Shown here: piece by piece, positions 6,961 through 15,723 of the stretch
How the letters are laid out: each line of letters begins with the position of its first letter
Numbering within the stretch: the stretch's first letter is position 1
Origin: an uncultured Bacteroidales bacterium
GTDB lineage: Bacteria > Bacteroidota > Bacteroidia > Bacteroidales > F082
NCBI GenBank assembly: GCA_900318465.1
Contig: ONKQ01000003.1
Span: 1-64,000, forward strand
DNA length: 64,000 bases
Direction of reading: 5' to 3'
Program-made: the position numbers and the translations under genes
The notes under the pieces: model-generated
What the model saw: the letters and a program-made list of their open reading frames with translations, nothing else
What the model was told of the DNA's origin: nothing
The model's database searches: none

Positions 6961-8186
6961 TGAAAAATCTCAAGCCAACAGCCAAAAGCCAACGGCCAAA
7001 AGCCAATAGCCAAAAGCCAATAGCCAAAGTCTTTGTAAGCGGTTGTTACGACCTACTACACAGCGGTCACGTCGAGTTTTTCAGGCAGGCTGCCCAGTTT
7101 GGCGACCTTTATGTGGGCATAGGCTCCGATGCGACCATTTTGCACTACAAAAACCACAAAACCTTATACCCCGAACAAGAGCGCCTCTTTATGGTGAAAG
7201 CCATTCGCTATGTGAAGGATGCCTTTATCAACGACGGTTCAGGCGTTATGGACTTCATCGGTACGGTTGACCGATTGAAACCTGATATTTTTGTGGTCAA
7301 TGAGGACGGAGCATCGGAAGAAAAACGCCGTTTTTGCGAAGAACGTGGCATTGAGTATGTGGTGCTGCAACGCACACCCTCCGAAGGATTGGAAGCCCGC
7401 TCGTCGACTGCTTTGAAGAAAGACCTTTGCCAAATTCCCACCCGCTTGGACTTGGCCGGCACTTGGATCGACCAACCGTATGTTTCGTGTTTCGCACCGG
7501 GTTGGGCCATCACCATCTCTTTGGAACCGACTTTCGAGGTGCGCGAGCGTTGCGGCCTCTCCACCTCCACGCGCAATATGATCCGCAAGATATGGCCGAT
7601 GAAACTGCCCGATATGGACCCCGAAACCCTTGCCAAACTCGTTTTCTGCTTCGAGAACGACCCCGAGCGCAGCGACGGCATCATCAGCGGTGCGCAAGAC
7701 TCTATCGGGATTTGCATGCCCGGTTTGGTCAGGCATTACTACGACAAACTCTATTGGCCCGTCAAATTCGAGACTTGTCAAGACGATGCCATTTTGGATT
7801 GGCTTGAAAACCATCTCGTTATGATTCCTATGGAGCCGCGCCGACCCGGTTGTTCGGTGGTGGAAGGCAAGGACATCACCGAAATGAAAGTCAAAGCCTT
7901 GGCCAAGGCCGCCGCCGACTGTTGGAACGCCATTTTGAACATGGACCTGACAGCTTTTGCGGCAGCTTACAAAGCCTCGTTCAATGCCCAAACCGCCATG
8001 TTCCCTGCCATGATTCAAGGCTCGGTGCAAGATTATATTGACCAATATTCCGCTATGGATGAAGTGTTGGCTTGGAAAATGCCCGGTGCAGGCGGCGGAG
8101 GTTATTTGGCTTGCGTAGTGTCCGATGCCTATGCTTTCAAGAACAATCATCCCGAGACTATCACCCTAACAATCAGAAGAAAATGA
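6960..8186 (+). CDS. Nucleotidyltransferase - GHMP sugar kinase fusion (putative fucose salvage)
   Basis: 408 residues from ATG 6960 (a GTG one codon earlier is possible). Residues 1-22 are encoded by a short tandem repeat. Then comes a cytidylyltransferase-like domain (VFVSGCYDLLHSGHVEFF with the HxGH signature, DIFVVNEDG, and RTPSEGLEARSSTAL in place of the usual RTxGISTT). The second half is a GHMP kinase with all three motifs: IPTRLDLAGTWIDQP, CGLSTSTRN, and MPGAGGGGYLACV. It overlaps fucP by 4 bp. By position and domain content it could phosphorylate and nucleotidylate fucose, as the much larger, differently built Fkp does in Bacteroides; that is inference. A heptose- or other sugar-nucleotide enzyme is an alternative. 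Confidence 0.75.
   Translation: MKNLKPTAKSQRPKANSQKPIAKVFVSGCYDLLHSGHVEFFRQAAQFGDLYVGIGSDATILHYKNHKTLYPEQERLFMVKAIRYVKDAFINDGSGVMDFIGTVDRLKPDIFVVNEDGASEEKRRFCEERGIEYVVLQRTPSEGLEARSSTALKKDLCQIPTRLDLAGTWIDQPYVSCFAPGWAITISLEPTFEVRERCGLSTSTRNMIRKIWPMKLPDMDPETLAKLVFCFENDPERSDGIISGAQDSIGICMPGLVRHYYDKLYWPVKFETCQDDAILDWLENHLVMIPMEPRRPGCSVVEGKDITEMKVKALAKAAADCWNAILNMDLTAFAAAYKASFNAQTAMFPAMIQGSVQDYIDQYSAMDEVLAWKMPGAGGGGYLACVVSDAYAFKNNHPETITLTIRRK
6972..7029 (+). repeat. Tandem GCCAA(A/T)AGCC repeat in the start of the next gene
   Basis: Five or so repeats of the decamer-like unit GCCAAAAGCC/GCCAATAGCC. The segment 7002-7020 is the right inverted repeat of the four-helix-bundle cassette. Translated, it supplies the Lys/Ala/Ser/Gln/Pro-rich residues that precede the conserved start of the nucleotidyltransferase domain. 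Confidence 0.8.
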
Positions 8187-9475
8187 ATAAAGTAGTAGAA
8201 AAAAAGTATTTGTTGGCATTCGTGCTGGTGACCTGCTGTTTCGCCTTGTGGGGCTTCGCCAACGACATCACCAACCCCATGGTGAAGGCCTTCTCGAAGA
8301 TTTTCCGCATGAGCGTCACTGATGGCGCCTTAGTGCAGTTGGCCTTCTACGGCGGTTATTTCTGTATGGCTCTGCCCGCCGCCCTTTTTGTGCGCAAGTT
8401 CTCCTTCAAGGCTGGTTTGCTCATGGGCCTCGGCCTTTACGCCATTGGTGCCTTGATATTCATTCCCGCCAAGGCGACAGGCAATTATTACCCTTTCCTC
8501 ATCGCCTATTTCGTGCTGACTTGCGGCCTCTCTTTCCTTGAAACGACGGCCAATCCCTACATCCTCTCGATGGGCAGCAAAGACACCGCCACGCGCCGCC
8601 TCAACCTCGCCCAAGCCTTCAATCCCATCGGCTCGCTGGCGGGCATGTTCGTGGCGATGAAGTTCATCCAAGCCAAACTGAACCCGTTGAGCACCGAGGA
8701 ACGCGCTTTACTCAACGAAGACCAATTTGAGGCCATCAAAAGCGCCGACCTCGCCGTGCTGAGCCGTCCGTATGTCATCATCGGGGCAGTGTTGGTGGTC
8801 TTTTTTGTGGTTATTTTGCTTTTGGTGAAAACCCAAGCCAAAACCGAGGAAACCCACGACCAGAAATTTGGCCCGACGGTGCGCCGACTTTGGCAAAACA
8901 AGCCTTACCGCTATGGCGTGGTTGCCCAGTTTTTCTATGTCGGGGTGCAAATCATGTGCTGGACCTTCATCATCCAATATGGTACGCGCATTTTTATGAA
9001 TGAAGGCATGACGGAGCAAGCCGCCGAGGTGCTTTCGCAACGCTACAACATCGTGGCGATGGCCATCTTCTGCCTCAGCCGCTTCATCTGCACCTTCCTT
9101 TTGAAATATATCAATCCTTCCAAACTGCTGACCTATTTGGGCCTTGCGGGAGCGGTGCTTGTTTTGGGTGTCATCTTCATTGACGGTCGTGCGGGAATGG
9201 TTTGCCTCGTGGCGGTTTCGGCTTGCATGAGCCTGATGTTCCCAACCATTTATGGCATTGCTCTGACCGACACTGGCGACGATGCCAAACTCGGTGCAGC
9301 AGGTCTCATCATGGCCATTTTGGGCGGTTCGGTGTTGCCTCCTTTGCAGGCCCGCATCATTGATGGCGGCGGCATTGGAAATATTGCTTCAGTAAATTTG
9401 AGTTTCGTTTTGCCGTTGGTTTGTTTCCTCGTCATCGTACTCTATGGAAAATTCATTACAAAACTCGATAATTAA
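8183..9475 (+). CDS. fucP: L-fucose permease, MFS
   Basis: 430-residue, 12-helix major facilitator protein, sugar:H+ symporter type. Starts with KKYLLAFVLVTCCFALWGFANDITNPMVKAF, which is the family's first helix with the FALWGFAND signature; SFLETTANPYI and RRLNLAQAFNPIGSLAG are also diagnostic of FucP. The start at 8183 overlaps the upstream gene (ATGA), which supports coupling. No fucose isomerase, kinase or aldolase of the catabolic fuc pathway is nearby, so imported sugar probably feeds GDP-fucose salvage. Inner membrane. Confidence 0.93.
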   Translation: MNKVVEKKYLLAFVLVTCCFALWGFANDITNPMVKAFSKIFRMSVTDGALVQLAFYGGYFCMALPAALFVRKFSFKAGLLMGLGLYAIGALIFIPAKATGNYYPFLIAYFVLTCGLSFLETTANPYILSMGSKDTATRRLNLAQAFNPIGSLAGMFVAMKFIQAKLNPLSTEERALLNEDQFEAIKSADLAVLSRPYVIIGAVLVVFFVVILLLVKTQAKTEETHDQKFGPTVRRLWQNKPYRYGVVAQFFYVGVQIMCWTFIIQYGTRIFMNEGMTEQAAEVLSQRYNIVAMAIFCLSRFICTFLLKYINPSKLLTYLGLAGAVLVLGVIFIDGRAGMVCLVAVSACMSLMFPTIYGIALTDTGDDAKLGAAGLIMAILGGSVLPPLQARIIDGGGIGNIASVNLSFVLPLVCFLVIVLYGKFITKLDN

Positions 9476-9478
9476 TCT

Positions 9479-9556
9479 CACGCAAAATCCGCAGAAATCG
9501 CAGAAAGGCAAACTAATCGACCGGCAGGCTTCCCATAATTCTGCGTATTCTGCGTG
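9479..9556. repeat. Palindromic intergenic repeat (CGCAGAA type)
   Basis: Arms CACGCAAAATCCGCAGAA (9479-9496) and TTCTGCGTATTCTGCGTG (9539-9556) are inverted repeats matching at 16 of 18 positions. Related CGCAGAATCGCAGAA repeats are scattered through many Bacteroidetes genomes. Confidence 0.7.
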
Positions 9557-9573
9557 AAAAAAAATATCTCATT

Positions 9574-9897
9574 ATGAAACGTTATTGCCAGACCCTTGAA
9601 CTCGTCAACGACCCTGAACTGATTGAAAAATATTGCGAACTTCATGCCCATGTTTGGCCTGAAATCATCGAAGGACAAAGAGCCGTCGGCATCCTTGATA
9701 TGCAGATTTATCGTTTTGAAAATCATGTCTTTATGATATGCGATACGATAGATGATTTCGACTGGGTAAAAGACATGGCCCGACTTTCCAAACTGCCTCG
9801 TCAGGCCGAGTGGGAAGCCCATGTTGCGCAGTGCCAAGGTGCCGACCCAAGCCTCCCTTCGACGGGCAAGTGGAAATTAATGGAAAAAATTTTTTGA
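9574..9897 (+). CDS. L-rhamnose/L-fucose mutarotase (RhaM family)
   Basis: 107-residue dimeric alpha/beta barrel protein interconverting sugar anomers. Family pattern: KRYCQTLELVNDPELIEKYCELHAHVWPEI with the catalytic His in HAHVWPE, then IYRFENHVFMICDT and a C-terminal WKLMEKIF. Full length. Its place behind fucP makes L-fucose the likely substrate, supplying the anomer needed for 1-phosphorylation by the GHMP kinase two genes upstream. Confidence 0.88.
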   Translation: MKRYCQTLELVNDPELIEKYCELHAHVWPEIIEGQRAVGILDMQIYRFENHVFMICDTIDDFDWVKDMARLSKLPRQAEWEAHVAQCQGADPSLPSTGKWKLMEKIF

Positions 9898-9922
9898 CTT
9901 ATTGAAAAATGTCGTATTATTG
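9893..9922 (+). promoter_or_regulatory. Promoter of the polysaccharide locus
   Basis: TTTG (9893-9896) and TATTATTG (9915-9922) are 18 bp apart, close to the Bacteroidetes TTTG-N19-TAnnTTTG pattern. The -33 box overlaps the mutarotase stop codon. Drives the gene at 9946. Confidence 0.55.
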
Positions 9923-9945
9923 CAGGTTTTTAAATTTGATTGTCT

Positions 9946-11859
9946 ATGCGTAAAATCATTACACAATTTTGCAATTTCATTTTTGGAAAATATAAGAGCA
10001 ACACGCTGCCTCGCGTATGGATTTTGGCAGTGGATATGATTATTGTCATACTTGCCTATTTCGTGGCTATCTTCATGTTGTATTTCAACGACTATGGCAA
10101 ATCCTTGTTCGACTGGAGCCGCATTTGGTTGGTACCCGTCGCATATCTTGTGGCCTTCCTTATCAGCCGGACATACGACGGCATGTTGCGCTATTCAGGT
10201 TTCAACGACATTCGAAAATTGTTTACTGCTTGCACCACGACGATGGCTTTTTTGATCATCAGCAAAATGGTGATATTTCGCATATCGCCTCATTTGGCTG
10301 CCGAGTTATATCCCCGTTATGTGACCATCGTATACCATTACCTTATCACATTGGTGATGATGATTATCATGCGTTTTACCATCAGACGCTTGTATAATGA
10401 AGTGTACAAAAATGTTGGTGATAAGTTGAATGTACTTGTATACGGTGCAGGCGACGGCGGCACGATGCTCATGAGAACCTTGAACCAGGACCCGACTTCG
10501 AAATTCAGAATCAGGGCTTTTGTCGACGACGACCCGCAACGTGCCAAATCGCAAATCAACACCATCAAAGTGTATTCGCCCAAAGTGGCCTTGACACCCG
10601 AATTTATTGAAAAATTTGACATTGACGTGATGATTGTGGCCATTCCCAGCCTCACCGAGGAACGCAATAGGGAGATCATCGAACAAGGCCTGGCACTCAA
10701 CCTCATCGTTAAATCTATCCCTTCGTTTGACAAATGGGTCGACGGAAAAATAACGTCCAATCAAATCCAAGACATTAAGATTGAAGACCTTTTGGGACGT
10801 AAACCTATTATCTTAGGAAAGAGCAATGTGATTCGCGAAATCAACGAGAAAGTGGTGTTGGTGACGGGTGCCGCTGGCTCCATCGGCAGCGAGATTTGCC
10901 GTCAAATCATGCACTACAACCCCGAAAAACTCATCATGCTCGACCAAGCCGAGTCACCGATGTACGACTTCCAGTTTGAGATGAACAACACCCCCGATTT
11001 CAAGGAAATGCACGATAAGATGGCTTTCGTCATCACCAATGTGAAAGACCCCGTCCGAATGAGGGAAGTGTTTGAGATGTATCATCCGCAAGTGGTGTTC
11101 CACGCTGCGGCCTACAAGCATGTGCCTTTCATGGAGGAAAACGCTTACGAAGCCGTGTTTGTCAATGTGTTCGGCACCAAACTTGTGGCTGACTTGGCCG
11201 TTGAATTTGGCGTGGAGAAATTCGTTATGATTTCCACCGACAAGGCCGTCAACCCGACCAATGTGATGGGAGCCACCAAGCGCATCGCGGAGATTTACAC
11301 GCAAAGCCGAAAGGGCAAAACCAAGTTTATCACCACGCGCTTCGGCAATGTATTAGGTTCAAACGGCTCTGTTGTTCCTTTGTTCCGTAAGCAGATCGAA
11401 AAGGGTGGCCCGATTACCGTGACCGACCGTCGCATCACGCGCTTCTTTATGACCATCCCCGAAGCCTGCAGCCTTGTGCTTGAGGCTGGTTCCATCGGCG
11501 AAGGCGGCGACATCTTCGTCTTCGACATGGGCGAAAAGGTCAAGATTTGGGATTTGGCTGAAAAGATGCGCAAATTAGCCCATCGTCCTGATATTGAAAT
11601 CATTGAAACAGGTCTTCGTCCAGGCGAAAAACTTTATGAAGAGGTCCTGGCCAACGAGGAAAACACCATAAAGACTGACAACGAGAAGATTATGCACGCC
11701 GTGGTGCGCAAGTATGAAGCCGCCGAAGTGGACAGCATGATTGCCAAGTTGCACGACGAACTCGAAACCTGCGACCCAATGAAGATTGTGGCCCAAATGA
11801 AGGTCATCGTGCCTGAGTTCAAGAGTAACAACAGCATTTTCAGCCAGTTGGACAAATAA
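9946..11859 (+). CDS. Membrane-bound nucleotide-sugar 4,6-dehydratase (FlaA1/WbpM/CapD type)
   Basis: 637 residues from ATG 9946. Four transmembrane helices occupy roughly residues 20-150. A first Rossmann-like domain starts at VLVYGAGDGGTMLMRTL, and the extended SDR dehydratase domain at VVLVTGAAGSIGSEICRQI. Catalytic region FVMISTDKAVNPTNVMGATK and RFGNVLGSNGSVVPLF are typical of enzymes acting on UDP-GlcNAc or UDP-QuiNAc-type precursors for surface polysaccharide. Opens the polysaccharide locus that continues with manC and glycosyltransferases. Which sugar it makes cannot be read from sequence. Confidence 0.92.
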   Translation: MRKIITQFCNFIFGKYKSNTLPRVWILAVDMIIVILAYFVAIFMLYFNDYGKSLFDWSRIWLVPVAYLVAFLISRTYDGMLRYSGFNDIRKLFTACTTTMAFLIISKMVIFRISPHLAAELYPRYVTIVYHYLITLVMMIIMRFTIRRLYNEVYKNVGDKLNVLVYGAGDGGTMLMRTLNQDPTSKFRIRAFVDDDPQRAKSQINTIKVYSPKVALTPEFIEKFDIDVMIVAIPSLTEERNREIIEQGLALNLIVKSIPSFDKWVDGKITSNQIQDIKIEDLLGRKPIILGKSNVIREINEKVVLVTGAAGSIGSEICRQIMHYNPEKLIMLDQAESPMYDFQFEMNNTPDFKEMHDKMAFVITNVKDPVRMREVFEMYHPQVVFHAAAYKHVPFMEENAYEAVFVNVFGTKLVADLAVEFGVEKFVMISTDKAVNPTNVMGATKRIAEIYTQSRKGKTKFITTRFGNVLGSNGSVVPLFRKQIEKGGPITVTDRRITRFFMTIPEACSLVLEAGSIGEGGDIFVFDMGEKVKIWDLAEKMRKLAHRPDIEIIETGLRPGEKLYEEVLANEENTIKTDNEKIMHAVVRKYEAAEVDSMIAKLHDELETCDPMKIVAQMKVIVPEFKSNNSIFSQLDK

Positions 11860-11865
11860 GCCGAG

Positions 11866-14800
11866 ATGTATACCGTTTTTACCGACCCTCTGCACCGCAT
11901 CGCCTACGCCACCGATGCGTCGGCTTATCGTGAAGTGCCGCAAGGCGTGGCCTTCCCCGAAAACGAACAAGATATTATCTATTTGATTGAAACGGCGCGT
12001 GAACGCAAAACCCACCTCATTCCGAGGGCGGGTGGCACTTCTATCGCTGGCCAAGTGGTGGGTAGCGGCATTGTGGTCGACATTAGCAAGCATTTCAAGA
12101 AGATTCTGGAAATCAACAAGGAAGAACGCTGGGCAAGGGTGCAACCGGGCGTTGTCCTTGATGAACTGAACCTTGCCTTAGAGCCATACGGCTTGTTTTT
12201 CAGCCCTGAAACCTCCACCAGCAATCGTTGTTGCATCGGCGGAATGTTCGGCAACAATTCTTGTGGTTCCCATTCTTTGGTTTACGGTAGCACCCGCCAC
12301 CATGTGTTGGAAGCCCGAGGCGTGCTTTGCGATGGCAGCGTTGAAGTGTTCAAAACATACACAATCAAGGAGTTGGAGGAAAGATTTGGCACACAGTTTT
12401 GGGAAACCGAATCTGATTCTTTAATCCAAAACATCTACTCACAACTCATTCATTGGGCTTTGGACGAGAAAACAGTTCAACTGATTGAGGAAAACTTTCC
12501 TGACAAGAGCCTGCGCCGTCGCTCATGCGGCTACGCCATCGACGAAGTCATTGAAGACCTGCACAATACAGACAAACCGTTTGAAGAACGCACCATAAAT
12601 CTCTGCAAGGTTTTGGCGGGCAGTGAAGGCACTTTGGCCTTCATCACCGAAATCAAAGTCGATCTTGACCCTTTGCCGCCCAAGGAGAAAATGGTGGTTT
12701 GCGCCCATTGCGATACGCTGCAAAAGAGTTTTTTGGGCAACCTTGTCGCTTTGAAATTCCATCCTGCCGCAGTTGAATTGATGGACCGCAACATCTTGGA
12801 ACTCAGCAAGGAAAATGTTGAACAACAGAAGAACCGCTTCTTCGTGCAAGGCGACCCCGCCGCCATCCTCATCATCGAACTGCGCGGTGAAACCCGAGAA
12901 GAAATCGATGCCCTCGCCGACCAGTTGGAAAAAGCTTTGATGGAAAACGAGAAGCATTTAGTTTACGCTTGTTCAAGGGTTTACGGCTCGGAAATCAGCA
13001 AGGTGTGGAGTTTGCGTAAGGCAGGTTTGGGTCTGCTTACGGGCATGAAAGGCGATGCCAAACCCATTGGTGTCATCGAAGACACGGCTGTCGCGCCTGA
13101 AAAGTTGCCCGCATATATGGCCGACTTCGCACAAATGCTTGAAAACCTTGGCCTGAGTTGCGTCTATCACGCCCACATCAGCACAGGAGAACTGCATTTA
13201 CGGCCCATTATTAATATAAAAGAGGCGGAAGGTTTACGGAAATTCCGCGAAGTGGCTTACCAAACCGCGCTGTTGGTCAAGAAATACAAAGGTTCTTTGA
13301 GCGGCGAGCATGGCGATGGTCGCTTGCGCGGCGAGTTCATCCAACTGATGTATGGCGACGAGGTTTATACCCTGATGCAAGACCTCAAGAAATGCTGGGA
13401 CCCATTGCAAGTCTTCAATTTGCACAAGATTGTGGACACACTCCCGATGGACAGTATGTTGCGCTTCGAAGTCGGACAAAAATACGCCATCGAGAAGGAA
13501 CTAAACGTAGGCAAGACTTATTACAATTGGAAGGCCGCTTTCGACGAGTGCAAAGTGGAAGGCGCAACGGGTGCCAAAAACCAACTCCACGCCCTGATGT
13601 GCAGCATCGAGCAATGCAACGGTGCCGGCGACTGCCGCAAGTCGAACTTGATTGGTGGCACGCTTTGTCCGGCCTTCAAGGTGAGCGGCGACGAAACCAA
13701 GGCCACCCGCGCCCGCGCCAATGTGCTACGCGAAATCTTGACAAGAGGATGGGAGAGCGAGGCTTTCGCACAAGCCTTGGATAAGGACAAAAGCATACTG
13801 AAATCCAAGGAATTGGCTGAAGTGCTGGATTCTTGTTTGGCCTGTAAAGGCTGTCGTAGCGAGTGCCCGTCGAATGTTGACATGACGCGCTTGCGTTCAG
13901 AGATTTTGCAACACAAATACGACGTCGGTAGAATGCCTTTGCGTTCCTTCGCCGTGTCGCGAATGGCCACGGTGGAGCAACTTGGGCATCTCGTTTGGCC
14001 TTTTTATAACCTTTTTGCCTCATGGAAGTTCTCTTCAATCATCATCAAGCAAATCATCAACTTTTCGACCGAGCGCGACATCCCGACTTTGAGCCGCGTA
14101 ACCATGCGGACTGCGGTAAAAAGAGAATGTCGCAAGCATAAAGGCCAGACCACAAAAGGCAAAGTCTATCTTTTCGCCGACGAGTTCACCAACTTCCAGG
14201 AAGCCGAATTGGGCCTGACTTTCGCCAAACTGCTTTTGCGCTTGGGCTACGAGGTGGAAATCCCGAAACATGTTGAAAGCGGTCGCGCTGCCATGTCGAA
14301 AGGCAACTTGAAATTGGCCAAAAAGTTTGCCTTAAAGAATGTCAATTTGTTGAAAGACAAGGTCTCGGAACAAATTCCTTTGGTCGGCATCGAACCTTCG
14401 TGCATCCTCAGTTTCCGCGATGAATACCCTGATTTGGTTCCAGCCGAATTGCGTCCTCAAGCCCAACAATTAGGCCGAAATGCCTTGCTTTTCGATGAGT
14501 TTATCATGCGTGAGGTGAAAGCGGGTCGTATCACCTCTACTGATTTCAAATCCGATGCTGTAGAAATTTGGCTTCATGGCCATTGCCACCAAAAGGCCTT
14601 GGTCGGAACAGAAAAGACCGTTCAAGCCTTGGAATTGATTCAAAATGCTCAAATCCATGTCATTCCGAGTGGTTGTTGCGGCATGGCGGGTTCGTTTGGC
14701 TACGAAAAAGAGCATTACCAAACCTCGTTGGCCATCGGTGAAATGGTGCTTTTCCCAACCGTCAGAAAAGCCGTAGCCAATGCTGACGGTATCACGCCCT

Positions 14801-14904
14801 GCATCGTTTCCGCTCCTGGAACTTCATGTCGGCAACAGATTTTGGACGGAACGGGCATCCACGCCGTGCATCCCATTGAAATACTATACCGTTGGGCGAA
14901 ATAA
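11866..14904 (+). CDS. FAD-linked oxidoreductase with Fe-S and CCG domains (YdiJ/D-lactate dehydrogenase type)
   Basis: 1012 residues, close to E. coli YdiJ. N-terminal FAD-binding domain (HLIPRAGGTSIAGQVVG, then the cysteine-rich NRCCIGGMFGNNSCG), a FAD-oxidase C-terminal domain ending in SGEHGDGRLRGEFI, a 4Fe-4S motif CLACKGCRSECP near residue 656, and a cysteine-rich CCG domain with HGHCHQKAL and SGCCGMAGSFGYE near 936. Such enzymes oxidise D-2-hydroxy acids (D-lactate or D-2-hydroxyglutarate) and pass electrons on through Fe-S centres. Only 6 bp separate it from the dehydratase gene, although metabolically it does not belong to the polysaccharide pathway. Confidence 0.88.
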   Translation: MYTVFTDPLHRIAYATDASAYREVPQGVAFPENEQDIIYLIETARERKTHLIPRAGGTSIAGQVVGSGIVVDISKHFKKILEINKEERWARVQPGVVLDELNLALEPYGLFFSPETSTSNRCCIGGMFGNNSCGSHSLVYGSTRHHVLEARGVLCDGSVEVFKTYTIKELEERFGTQFWETESDSLIQNIYSQLIHWALDEKTVQLIEENFPDKSLRRRSCGYAIDEVIEDLHNTDKPFEERTINLCKVLAGSEGTLAFITEIKVDLDPLPPKEKMVVCAHCDTLQKSFLGNLVALKFHPAAVELMDRNILELSKENVEQQKNRFFVQGDPAAILIIELRGETREEIDALADQLEKALMENEKHLVYACSRVYGSEISKVWSLRKAGLGLLTGMKGDAKPIGVIEDTAVAPEKLPAYMADFAQMLENLGLSCVYHAHISTGELHLRPIINIKEAEGLRKFREVAYQTALLVKKYKGSLSGEHGDGRLRGEFIQLMYGDEVYTLMQDLKKCWDPLQVFNLHKIVDTLPMDSMLRFEVGQKYAIEKELNVGKTYYNWKAAFDECKVEGATGAKNQLHALMCSIEQCNGAGDCRKSNLIGGTLCPAFKVSGDETKATRARANVLREILTRGWESEAFAQALDKDKSILKSKELAEVLDSCLACKGCRSECPSNVDMTRLRSEILQHKYDVGRMPLRSFAVSRMATVEQLGHLVWPFYNLFASWKFSSIIIKQIINFSTERDIPTLSRVTMRTAVKRECRKHKGQTTKGKVYLFADEFTNFQEAELGLTFAKLLLRLGYEVEIPKHVESGRAAMSKGNLKLAKKFALKNVNLLKDKVSEQIPLVGIEPSCILSFRDEYPDLVPAELRPQAQQLGRNALLFDEFIMREVKAGRITSTDFKSDAVEIWLHGHCHQKALVGTEKTVQALELIQNAQIHVIPSGCCGMAGSFGYEKEHYQTSLAIGEMVLFPTVRKAVANADGITPCIVSAPGTSCRQQILDGTGIHAVHPIEILYRWAK

Positions 14905-14970
14905 ACAAGAAATCTTGGCGTTCTATGAAAAAGCACTATCTTTGCAACATTGAACTCTAAATTCTTTGTC

Positions 14971-15723
14971 ATGAAAAAACTGCTCATCCCTATCGCGCTG
15001 CTTTTGCTGGTTGCCGTGGGTTGCAATCGCACCAAAAGTCCTTCCAATGAAGTGGATGTTGAGCCTTATACCCTGACTGACAGCATCTTCATCGAAAGCG
15101 AATTCGGCGACGACTATTCTTACTATACCATGAACATTGATTTACCCGTTACCGATAATGATACTTTGCGCCAGAACATTCTCCAATGGATACTGTCCGA
15201 TGAAACCGAAGACTATGAGACTTATTTTCAGGAAGATATGAGTCGATTCTTCGCCGAAGAAGGCAATGAGCCTAATTCGTATTTTGAGGGCAGTTATTTC
15301 CTCTCGGAACAAACCGACCTCTATGTAACCTACATTGCGGAAGGCTACGTTTACACTGGCGGCGCGCATCCTATGCCGTGGTATTACGGCACCACTTTCA
15401 GCAAGACAGACGGCAGCATCATAGGTTACGACCTCTTTGATGACCCTGAACAACTGATAGGTATTGTTTCGGAAACCATTCAAAAACAATACTTTGAGCC
15501 TAACAACACAGAGGAAGAAGAGTATCTCTTTGAGCCTGACGAAACATTCCAATTGCCCACCAACGAGCCTTGGATTGAAACCGACAGCGTTGTGTTCTGC
15601 TACGGGCCTTTTGAAATCGCGCCTTACGCGGCGGGAATGCCTTTGTGCAAAATCGCTTTGGCCGACTTGAAACCCTATTTGAGCGAAAAGGGGAAGAGTT
15701 TCTTTAACACCGTACAACCATGA
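14971..15723 (+). CDS. Lipoprotein with DUF3298/RsiV-like domain
   Basis: 250 residues from ATG 14971, chosen because the lipoprotein signal peptide (KKLLIPIALLLLVAVGC) starts there; the lipobox Cys is residue 18. The mature part has GGAHPMPWYYGTTFSKTDG followed by LFDDPEQLIGIVSETIQ, the arrangement of DUF3298/RsiV domains, proteins related to lysozyme-sensing anti-sigma factors. Likely exported to the periplasm or outer membrane. Overlaps manC by 4 bp. Role in the polysaccharide locus unknown. Confidence 0.75.
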   Translation: MKKLLIPIALLLLVAVGCNRTKSPSNEVDVEPYTLTDSIFIESEFGDDYSYYTMNIDLPVTDNDTLRQNILQWILSDETEDYETYFQEDMSRFFAEEGNEPNSYFEGSYFLSEQTDLYVTYIAEGYVYTGGAHPMPWYYGTTFSKTDGSIIGYDLFDDPEQLIGIVSETIQKQYFEPNNTEEEEYLFEPDETFQLPTNEPWIETDSVVFCYGPFEIAPYAAGMPLCKIALADLKPYLSEKGKSFFNTVQP

